The notes below the pieces were generated by a model, which was not told the origin of the DNA, did no database searches, and saw only the letters and a list, made by a program, of their open reading frames with translations. A stretch of DNA of 6,326 nt from Thermoproteota archaeon (GTDB lineage: Archaea; Thermoproteota; Thermoprotei_A; Sulfolobales; Pyrodictiaceae), in NCBI GenBank assembly GCA_013153105.1, contig JAADFC010000127.1, forward strand, positions 1-6,326. The letters run 5' to 3'. Position numbers and translations under genes: made by a program. Below are positions 1-5,311 of the stretch, in pieces. Numbering within the stretch: position 1 is the first letter of the stretch; the number at the start of each line of letters is the position of its first letter.

Positions 1-2
1 CG

Positions 3-218
3 GAGGCCGAGGTGGAGGAGGTGGAGGAGGGCCTCTACCAGGTCACCCTCCGGGACCCGAGGACGGGGAGGCCCTTCCTAGTGGTCATACTAGCCTACAG
101 CCCCGGCTGGGTCTCCCCCGTCACCTACATGGGCCACGGGGTGCTCGACGAGGAGCTGCTGCGCAGCCTCTACCCCCGCATCGTGGAGCGACTCCGCTCC
201 AGCAGCAGCTCAAGGTAG
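3..218 (+). CDS. Unrecognised protein, C-terminal part only (gene begins before the window)
   Basis: The reading frame is open from the left edge, so the true start is probably outside; a GTG at 12 is possible but arbitrary. About 71 residues are visible. They begin with an acidic EAEVEEVEE stretch written by a repeated GTGGAGGAG unit. A mixed hydrophobic segment follows (around VTLRDPRTGRPFLVVILAYS, then a Gly/Pro/Tyr-rich turn), then an amphipathic helix-like end (LLRSLYPRIVERL) and a run of five serines just before the TAG. The composition resembles a folded soluble protein, with no clear membrane segment or signal. I do not recognise the family. The last 49 bases overlap the convergent CYTH gene, so the serine-rich tail is antisense to the other gene's C-terminus. 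It is probably real because the frame is open to the edge and has protein-like composition, but no function can be given. Confidence 0.6.
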   Translation, partial: EAEVEEVEEGLYQVTLRDPRTGRPFLVVILAYSPGWVSPVTYMGHGVLDEELLRSLYPRIVERLRSSSSSR

Positions 219-742
219 GACTTGTACACCCTGGGCTTCCCCCGCAGCCCCAGCCTCTCAGCCGCCTCCTCGATGCTCCTCGAAGCCTCCTCGACCCCGC
301 CCCCGCCCCGGTACTCTATCTCTACGAAGCAGCCCAACCCCTCGACCTCGTCGAGGCTCACCGAGACGCTGCCCAGCCTGTAGTACTCGCGCCTCTTGGC
401 CACCCTGGCCGCCCTCCTGAACCCCAGGCGGTCGAGTAGCCTGTCGAGCCTCTCAGCCTCCCCCGGGTCCACCCGGACGGTGACCTCCTCCCTGGCCTTG
501 GAGCCTCCGACGAGCCTCTTGGGGCCCTTGTAGGTCAGCTCCACCGTCCCCCCCGCGCGGCGGAGGCGGAGGGCCTCGTCGGTCTCGGCGAAGTCGCGGC
601 AGGGGTGCTGGTAGTAGATGTCCTCCTCGAACACCTCCCCCTCCAGGGCCGCCCCGAGCCCCCGCAGCCTCTCCCGGACGCGGCCCAGCTCCGTGCAGGA
701 GTCGAGCATTATCTTGGCCTCGACCTCGACGCCCCCCTTCAA
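170..742 (-). CDS. CYTH-domain protein, class IV adenylate cyclase (CyaB)/triphosphatase type
   Basis: This 190-residue protein fits the CyaB/CYTH triphosphate tunnel fold, whose members act on triphosphates with a divalent metal (ATP to cAMP, thiamine triphosphate or inorganic triphosphate hydrolysis). The hallmark ExExK lies at residues 6-10 (EVEAK). The family segment EEDIYYQHPCRDFAETDEAL (about 39-58) is followed by LRLRR (58-62) and ELTYKGPK (68-75), which supply basic tunnel residues. An acidic strand KAREEV (82-87), KRREYY (116-121) and the end motif LDEVEGLGCFVEIE (130-143) follow. I place the start at the TTG at 742 because CYTH proteins begin just before ExExK; no ATG or GTG lies nearby. 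Only a weak GGGAG precedes it. The frame stays open to 1021, but that extension is Pro/Gly-rich and runs antisense to the glutamate synthase gene, so I left it out. The family is confident, the substrate is not; in archaea without other cAMP machinery a triphosphatase role is as likely as cyclase. Confidence 0.88.
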   Translation of the reverse strand: MKGGVEVEAKIMLDSCTELGRVRERLRGLGAALEGEVFEEDIYYQHPCRDFAETDEALRLRRAGGTVELTYKGPKRLVGGSKAREEVTVRVDPGEAERLDRLLDRLGFRRAARVAKRREYYRLGSVSVSLDEVEGLGCFVEIEYRGGGGVEEASRSIEEAAERLGLRGKPRVYKSYLELLLERSRSTMRG

Positions 743-752
743 CGCTCCCGGC

Positions 753-777
753 CCCCGCCGCCGGCCCGGCGGAGGGG
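753..777 (-). promoter_or_regulatory. GC-rich stem-loop just upstream of the CYTH start
   Basis: Bases 758-762 pair with 768-772 and, past one mismatch (757/773), 753-756 pair with 774-777, leaving a five-base loop at 763-767. All nine pairs are G-C. It ends ten bases upstream of the TTG start, so it would sit in the CYTH mRNA leader if transcription begins further upstream. It could limit ribosome access or simply reflect base composition. Confidence 0.35.
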
Positions 778-801
778 TGGGGGTAACCTGTTGAGCCCCG
801 C

Positions 802-849
802 GCCGGCTAACCGCACAACAGTTGATGAGAACTGTGGAGTGGCCGGCTA
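802..849. repeat. Pair of direct repeats GCCGGCTA, 40 bases apart
   Basis: The 8-mer GCCGGCTA occurs at 802-809 and 842-849, both followed by a further partly shared context (A/G, C, then C/A, G). The two copies flank the inverted repeat at 818-835. The start-to-start distance of 40 bases is close to four helical turns, which would place both on the same DNA face. The GCCGGC core is self-complementary. It may be a regulator site, or chance in GC-rich DNA. Confidence 0.3.
818..835. promoter_or_regulatory. Inverted repeat ACAGTT-N6-AACTGT, possible operator
   Basis: Two perfect six-base arms (818-823 and 830-835) are separated by GATGAG. The arm centres are 12 bases apart, close to one helical turn, a common layout for sites of dimeric helix-turn-helix regulators such as the Lrp/AsnC family in archaea. 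It lies in the non-coding gap about 70 bases before the glutamate synthase start and just upstream of the TATA-like element. Binding by any regulator is inference. Confidence 0.4.
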
Positions 850-850
850 G

Positions 851-860
851 CAGATAAAGC
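851..860. promoter_or_regulatory. TATA-like element in the divergent gap
   Basis: The bases CAGATAAAGC (minus strand GCTTTATCTG) are the best TATA-box candidate in an otherwise very GC-rich gap. Read on the plus strand, a start site about 25 bases downstream falls near 882, giving a leader of roughly 20 bases to the glutamate synthase TTG at 902. Read on the minus strand, TTTATC resembles the archaeal TTTATA consensus and would start transcription near 830, inside the inverted repeat. No clear BRE fixes the direction, so one or both readings may be used. Confidence 0.4.
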
Positions 861-901
861 GGTGGGAGCACCGGGGGCCAGCCACCTATGGGGGCGCAGT
901 C

Positions 902-2992
902 TTGGCCCGCGCGGTGCGGATACGGCTCCTCAACAAGTACCTCCCCCCGGTCGGGGGGGCCGCGGGGCCCGAGTTCTGGGAGCGCTGGAGGATAGAGCGG
1001 ATACGCCACGCCGCCCTCCACGGGCTCGAGGAGCCCCTCTACACCGGCGTCTCCCGTAGGGGTAGGCTGCTCGACCGCCTCGAGGTTCTGGGGATAAAGC
1101 CCGAGGAGGTGAAGGCTCTAGCCGAGAAGCTGGGCCCCGAGGGGATAGACAGGCTGGACGTGGACGTGGGCCTCGACTTCGCCGGGGTGAAGCTCCGGGT
1201 CCCCGTCTACCTCGGCGACATGAGCTTCGGCGCGCTCAGCGGCAACCCCAACATAGCCCTCGCCAGGGCCGCCGACGCGGCGGGCGCAGTGGTGGGGGTG
1301 GGAGAGGGCGGCCTCCACCCCGAGGTGGCGAAGAGCAGGAACATCGTCATCCAGTGGGCCAGCGGCCGCTTCGGCGTTGACCGGGACATGCTCCGCAGGG
1401 GCATAGCGGTCAACATAAAGATAGGCCAGGGCGCCAAGCCCGGGATAGGCGGCCACCTCCCCTCCAGGAAGGTCGTCGGGGAGATAGCGAAGCTCCGCCG
1501 CCTCCCCCCGGGCACCGAGGCCCTCAGCCCCGCGCCCCACCACGACATATACAGCATCGAGGACCTCGCCCAGCGCGTCAGGATGCTCCGGGAGTTCACC
1601 GGGAAGCCCGTCCTCGTCAAGACGGCCGCGACGAACCAGGTCGGCTTCGTGGCCCTGGGCACCGCCAGGGCGGACGCTATGGGGATAATAGTGGACGGCG
1701 CCGGCGCAGGCACCGGCGCCACCCCGAAGATAGTGAGGGACCACATAGGGATACCGATCGACTATGCCGTCCCCGTAGTCCACGACCTCCTCGTGGACAA
1801 CGGGCTCCGCGACGGCTTCATAGTGATAGGCGGGGGGATGGTCAGCGCCGCCGAGGATATACTAAAGCTCGTCCTGCTGGGCGCCGACATGGCTATGATG
1901 GGCACGGCGGCGCTGATAGCGATGGGCTGCATAATGTGCCACCTCTGCAACACCGGCAAGTGCCCCACCGCCCTCACCAACAGCCTCGACAGCCCCCTCC
2001 GCCTCGACATAGACTGGGCGGTGGCGAGGACTGTGAACTGGCTCCGCGCCGTCGAGCGAGGCCTCAAGCTGTTCACCTACCTCCTCGGCGAGGACAGCCT
2101 CCACAAGCTCCGCGGCCGCCGCGAGCTGCTACGCCTCCACAACGCCGACCCGGAGGTGGCGAGCGTCCTCGGGGTGGAGCTGGCGGAGCCGGGCAGCGTG
2201 GCCTGGTACGGCGACCCCCGCGAGGAGCCCGTCCCCAGGGAGGTCTACGCGGAGGCTAAGACCCCCGTGCTCGGCATGGGCGGCTACGTGCCCGGCTACA
2301 CGGCGCCGGCGGAGAGGCCCATAGACCTGCTCCGCATCGAGGCCGCGCAGGTGACCAGGCCCCCCGTGGACCCATACCGCGAGGAGATAGACATCAGCGT
2401 AAGGCTCCCCGACGGCACAGTCTACGAGGCCCCCATAGGGGTCCCCTGCATAGACCCCGCCCTACGGGAGGCGGCGGAGGCGCTGGGCTACCCGCTGGAC
2501 TGCGAGCTGCTCGAACGCCCCTACGCCGCGGCCGTGCCACCGGGCAGCGAGCCCCCGCCGGGCACCACGGTGGTGATAGTGGACGAGGAGCTGCGCGGCC
2601 GCCTCGGAAGGAGCAAGCCATGGCTCGAGGAGTGGATAGTAAGGCTCGACGACGGCTACTGGAGGGACGGGATACGCGACACCGTCGCCCTCGTCGCCGC
2701 CGGCGACCTACGCCACGCCGCCGACGTCTACAAGCTCGTCGCCCTCGGAGCCGACATAGTGGTTGTGCGGAGAAGCCTCCGCTGGCTCAGCCGGAAACTC
2801 GCGGGGGAGCCCTACGAGAGGAGGAGGGAGGCCTACGAGAACACCCTCATCGAGCTCGGCTGGGAGCTCCGCCTCCTCATGGGGGCGGGCGGGTTGACGA
2901 GCTACCAGAGCCTCCAGGGCAACCGGTGGCTCCTCCGCAGCCTCGACGGCGAGGTTGCCCGGAGGCTCGACGTGGCAGTGGCGGGGAGGTGA
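902..2992 (+). CDS. gltB: Glutamate synthase, FMN/iron-sulfur synthase subunit with C-terminal central-like domain
   Basis: This 696-residue subunit should combine 2-oxoglutarate and ammonia channelled from glutamine, using FMN and an Fe-S cluster, to form glutamate. Residues about 95-400 match the FMN TIM barrel of GltB: MSFGALS (107-113), GEGG (134-137), ASGRFGV, KIGQGAKPGIGG, SPAPHHDIYSIEDL (209-222), GTGATP and the cluster motif at 343-354 (C343, C346, C349, C354). C343, C349 and C354 fit the C-x5-C-x4-C of the known 3Fe-4S site; C346 is extra. Residues about 440-696 resemble the rudimentary-barrel 'central' domain: EAAQVTRPPVDPYREE (about 480-495) mirrors bacterial FAQVTNPPIDPLREA, and 589-618 repeats the barrel segment 300-329 without its binding glycines. 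TTG at 902 is chosen as the first in-frame start near the TATA-like element; GTG at 914 is an alternative. Neither has a good Shine-Dalgarno. Seven bases separate it from the partner gene. Confidence 0.93.
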   Translation: MARAVRIRLLNKYLPPVGGAAGPEFWERWRIERIRHAALHGLEEPLYTGVSRRGRLLDRLEVLGIKPEEVKALAEKLGPEGIDRLDVDVGLDFAGVKLRVPVYLGDMSFGALSGNPNIALARAADAAGAVVGVGEGGLHPEVAKSRNIVIQWASGRFGVDRDMLRRGIAVNIKIGQGAKPGIGGHLPSRKVVGEIAKLRRLPPGTEALSPAPHHDIYSIEDLAQRVRMLREFTGKPVLVKTAATNQVGFVALGTARADAMGIIVDGAGAGTGATPKIVRDHIGIPIDYAVPVVHDLLVDNGLRDGFIVIGGGMVSAAEDILKLVLLGADMAMMGTAALIAMGCIMCHLCNTGKCPTALTNSLDSPLRLDIDWAVARTVNWLRAVERGLKLFTYLLGEDSLHKLRGRRELLRLHNADPEVASVLGVELAEPGSVAWYGDPREEPVPREVYAEAKTPVLGMGGYVPGYTAPAERPIDLLRIEAAQVTRPPVDPYREEIDISVRLPDGTVYEAPIGVPCIDPALREAAEALGYPLDCELLERPYAAAVPPGSEPPPGTTVVIVDEELRGRLGRSKPWLEEWIVRLDDGYWRDGIRDTVALVAAGDLRHAADVYKLVALGADIVVVRRSLRWLSRKLAGEPYERRREAYENTLIELGWELRLLMGAGGLTSYQSLQGNRWLLRSLDGEVARRLDVAVAGR
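2985..2992 (+). promoter_or_regulatory. Strong Shine-Dalgarno overlapping the upstream stop codon
   Basis: GGAGGTGA, a full match to the archaeal anti-Shine-Dalgarno, ends in the TGA stop of the synthase subunit and lies seven bases before the GTG at 3000. It fixes that GTG as the start of the glutaminase subunit over the in-frame upstream start at 2955, and suggests translational coupling. Confidence 0.85.
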
Positions 2993-2999
2993 CCGGGCC

Positions 3000-4853
3000 G
3001 TGTGCGGCATAGCCGGTGTGGCCAGGCTCGACGGGGGCGTAGAGCCCCTCTCCAAGCTCCTCGCCAGCCTCGAGGCCATGAGGGACAGGGGCACCGAGCA
3101 CGGCGCCGGCATGGCGGCCTACAGCCCCGAGCCCGGCGGCAAGGTGCGGGCGAGGGTGTTCCTCCGCAGGGGCAGGGACGAGCAGGCCCTCCAGGAGCTG
3201 CTCGAGCGCCTCGGCGCCAACGGCAGCCACGTGCTGGCCAGGCTCGGCCACGGCGTCGAGGTGGTGGAGGCGCTGCTCAACGACTACCCCACCCCCGCCG
3301 ACCTGTCGAGGCTCTGGTTCCTCCAGGCCAGCCGCACGCTCGAGGTCTGGAAGAGCATAGGCTGGCCCCGCGAGGTAGCCGAGGCCTACGGGCTGCGCGG
3401 AGGCGAGGAGAGGAGAGTGTGGATAGGCCACACCCGCTACCCCACCAACAGCCCCGGCTTCCAGCCCTGGCTCGCCCACCCGTTCAGCGCGGGGGAGACG
3501 GTGATAGTGCACAACGGCGACCTCAGCAGCTACGGCGCCAACAAGAGGCTGATAATGTACGGCATGGGCCTCACAAGCTTCACCGGCAACGACAGCGAGG
3601 CTATAGCATATATAGTCGAGATGCTCTACAGGGACGGCGCCAACCCCCTCGACGTCGTCGAAGCCATGGTCTACGGCAGGGGCCCCAGGTGGGCCAGGCT
3701 CGACGGCCCCTACGCCGTAATCTACATCCACGGCACCCTCCACGGCCCAGTGTTCTCAGCGTTCGTCGACAGGCACCACTTCCGCCCACTCTACTACGCC
3801 AAGGTCGGCGAGACCGTCTACCTCGCAAGCGAGGCCGCAGCAGTAAAGGCCATGGACCCCAGGGCTAGGCCGGTGATGCTCCGCGGCGGCGGCTACATAG
3901 TAGTCTACCCCGACGGCGAGATGGAGGCGCGAGGGCTGACAAGCTGGAAGGAGTACCCCGCCCCCCAGCCGCCCCCATGGGCGGTCGACGCCTCCAAGAT
4001 GAACAGGGTGGAGCTCAACCAGGCCCTCGCCGCTATGCTCGAGAGGACGGGCCGCGCGGCAGCCTACAACCTCCAGGGCCACCGCTACGTGGCCAACGGC
4101 CTGGGGCCCGGCAGGCTCGAGCTGTGGGGCGTGGTGGGCAACGCCTCCCTCAACCTGGTGAGGGGCCTCGAGGCGAGGATATACGGGCAGGCCCAGGAGG
4201 ACCTTGGAGACAGTATGGAGGACAGCCGCGTCATAGTATACGGGAGCGTGGGCGACTCAGCGGGCCAGGCTATGAGGAGCGGCGAGCTCCACATACTTGG
4301 AGACGCGGGTAACAGGCTCGGCGTACAGATGAAGGGCGGCACCATAGTGCTGCGGGGCGACGCGGGCGACTACCTGGCAGAGTTCATGGCCGGCGGCGTG
4401 ATAGTAGCCCTCGGCCGCGTCGGCCGCTACATAGCCAGCGGCATGGTGGGAGGCAAGATATACGTCAGGGGCCACGTCCCCGTCAGCCACGTCGGCAAGG
4501 CGCCGCCGAGAAGGCAGGTGGAACGCTACATCAAAGCCCTCGCAGCGAGGGGGGAGATAAGCGAGGAGCAGATGGTGAAAGCCCTGCGCGGCCAGACGGT
4601 GGAGGAGTTGCTCCAGGCCCTCGGCGACAAGTTCAGGAGGCTCGCCAAGCTCTGGGGAGTCCTCCACATAGGCTACCCCCACGTCGAGTACAGGTACCTC
4701 CGCGGCGACGAGAGGGACGAGCTTGAAGCGATACTGAGGAGGCACGTCGAGGCCACCGGCGTGCCGCTGGACGTGGAGCAGCTGCTCGAGGAGAAGTACA
4801 CGGTGATAACCTCGGTGAAGGTGAAGCCCCCCGAGGGCGAGGGCGCCTGGTGA
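3000..4853 (+). CDS. Glutamate synthase, glutaminase (class II) and GXGXG fusion subunit
   Basis: This 617-residue protein should hydrolyse glutamine and pass ammonia to the FMN subunit encoded just upstream. Starting at GTG 3000 puts Cys2 directly after the initiator, as needed for an N-terminal nucleophile (Ntn) glutaminase: CGIAGVA after Met removal. Glutaminase motifs follow in order: RDRGTEHGAG near 28-37, IGHTRYPTN (142-150), HNGDLSSYG (171-179; Asn172/Gly173 as oxyanion-hole residues in class II enzymes) and TGNDSEAIAY (195-204). Residues about 345-500 form the right-handed beta-helix of the GltB C-terminus, with repeated Gly-rich rungs (VVGNASLNLVRG, GDSAGQAMRSG, GDYLAEFMAGG, GRYIASGMVGG). 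The last about 110 residues are helical and charged, and I do not assign them. Bacterial enzymes carry the central and FMN domains between these two parts; here those are on the other polypeptide. This is a complete gene with no frameshift seen. Confidence 0.93.
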   Translation: MCGIAGVARLDGGVEPLSKLLASLEAMRDRGTEHGAGMAAYSPEPGGKVRARVFLRRGRDEQALQELLERLGANGSHVLARLGHGVEVVEALLNDYPTPADLSRLWFLQASRTLEVWKSIGWPREVAEAYGLRGGEERRVWIGHTRYPTNSPGFQPWLAHPFSAGETVIVHNGDLSSYGANKRLIMYGMGLTSFTGNDSEAIAYIVEMLYRDGANPLDVVEAMVYGRGPRWARLDGPYAVIYIHGTLHGPVFSAFVDRHHFRPLYYAKVGETVYLASEAAAVKAMDPRARPVMLRGGGYIVVYPDGEMEARGLTSWKEYPAPQPPPWAVDASKMNRVELNQALAAMLERTGRAAAYNLQGHRYVANGLGPGRLELWGVVGNASLNLVRGLEARIYGQAQEDLGDSMEDSRVIVYGSVGDSAGQAMRSGELHILGDAGNRLGVQMKGGTIVLRGDAGDYLAEFMAGGVIVALGRVGRYIASGMVGGKIYVRGHVPVSHVGKAPPRRQVERYIKALAARGEISEEQMVKALRGQTVEELLQALGDKFRRLAKLWGVLHIGYPHVEYRYLRGDERDELEAILRRHVEATGVPLDVEQLLEEKYTVITSVKVKPPEGEGAW

Positions 4854-4862
4854 GAAACCAGG
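4846..4862. terminator. Small hairpin at the convergent junction, possible bidirectional terminator
   Basis: CCTGGT (4846-4851) pairs perfectly with ACCAGG (4857-4862) around a GAGAA loop that contains most of the plus-strand TGA stop. Only 14 bases separate the stops of the two converging genes. On the plus strand a short pyrimidine-rich stretch with TATCTTT follows at 4869-4875; on the minus strand no T run follows. Archaeal termination depends mainly on T-rich DNA, so this is a weak call. Confidence 0.3.
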
Positions 4863-4867
4863 GGCGG

Positions 4868-5290
4868 CTATCTTTCCCCCACGCAGCCCGCCAGCTCCAG
4901 TATGCGGATGGCTAGCAGCGCCGCGTTCTCCGCAGCTCCAATCCCCACCCCCGCCACGGGGACGCCGCGGGGCATCTGGACGATGCTCAGCAGCGCATCC
5001 ACCCCCCGCAGGGGCCCCGCCGGGATTGGGACGCCTATCACCGGCTTCCTAGTCCTCGAGGCTATGTAGCCGGGGAGGGCCGCCGACAGGCCCGCCATGG
5101 CTATGTAGACCGCTATACCCTCATCGTTCTCCTCTATGAACCTGTCGAGCTCCCTCGGGGTCCGGTGGGCGCTGTAGACGTGGACGCCGGCCTCGACCCC
5201 ATGCTCCTCCAGGATCCTCCTCGCCTTCTCCGCGTACTCGAGGTCGCTCCTGCTCCCCACCACTATCGCGACCCTACACGGCCCAGCCAC
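4868..5290 (-). CDS. purE: PurE, phosphoribosylaminoimidazole carboxylase/N5-CAIR mutase family
   Basis: This 140-residue protein forms CAIR in purine synthesis, either from N5-CAIR (class I, with PurK) or directly from AIR and CO2 (class II). PurE signatures are clear: VAIVVGSRSD (7-16) for phosphate binding, SAHRTP (40-45) with the catalytic-region His42, AMAGLSAALPG (64-74), GVPI, GVDALLSIVQMPRGVPV (96-112) and ENAALLA (121-127). Compared with E. coli PurE, Ala71 replaces His75 of AAHLPG, and the loop before NAALLA (IGKAGAAN in E. coli) is about two residues shorter. These differences leave the class uncertain, and no purK is visible here. The GTG start at 5290 is supported by GGAGGTG seven bases upstream. 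The gene follows purM by 21 bases, so the two are presumably cotranscribed. The length is short but normal for a single-domain PurE without the C-terminal tail of E. coli. Confidence 0.95.
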   Translation of the reverse strand: MAGPCRVAIVVGSRSDLEYAEKARRILEEHGVEAGVHVYSAHRTPRELDRFIEENDEGIAVYIAMAGLSAALPGYIASRTRKPVIGVPIPAGPLRGVDALLSIVQMPRGVPVAGVGIGAAENAALLAIRILELAGCVGER

Positions 5291-5297
5291 GGGGCTC

Positions 5298-5304
5298 CAC
5301 CTCC
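5298..5304 (-). promoter_or_regulatory. Shine-Dalgarno of purE
   Basis: On the minus strand GGAGGTG sits seven bases before the GTG start at 5290, inside the 21-base purM-purE gap. It has the same motif and spacing as the site before the glutaminase subunit, and it fixes the purE start. Confidence 0.85.
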
Positions 5305-5311
5305 CAGCCGC

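Larger units (their letters stand above)
743..901. other. Divergent intergenic region between CYTH gene and glutamate synthase pair
   Basis: This gap separates two divergent genes, so it should contain promoters for both. It has a very GC-rich half next to the CYTH start (743-783) and a more AT-containing half (784-860), unlike the coding DNA around it. No convincing ORF, tRNA or known riboswitch was seen. Its individual elements are listed separately. Confidence 0.7.

Noticed and set aside
1..30. Triplet-like repeat GTGGAGGAG as a microsatellite
   Set aside because: There are only two copies, coding for an acidic VEE stretch; ordinary coding repetition in GC-rich DNA.
888..890. ATG as start of the glutamate synthase gene
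   Set aside because: It is 14 bases upstream of the TTG and out of frame; its frame gives Ser/Gly/Pro-rich shadow protein.
743..1021. In-frame upstream extension of the CYTH gene on the minus strand
   Set aside because: It adds 93 Pro/Gly/Arg-rich residues, runs antisense to the start of the glutamate synthase gene, and CYTH proteins begin just before ExExK.
1118..1783. Long minus-strand open frames inside the FMN synthase gene (also 1207-1746 and 1762-2104)
   Set aside because: They are low-complexity, antisense to a clearly recognised protein, and explained by the rarity of stop codons in GC-rich DNA.
2955..2999. Upstream in-frame start for the glutaminase subunit
   Set aside because: It would bury the catalytic cysteine inside the chain; GTG 3000 has a full Shine-Dalgarno and puts Cys at position 2.
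2877..3868. Long alternative-frame ORFs over the glutaminase domain on both strands
   Set aside because: Their compositions (Arg/Pro/Gln-rich or Val/Gly/Ala-rich) are typical of frame shadows, and the real frame carries all glutaminase motifs.
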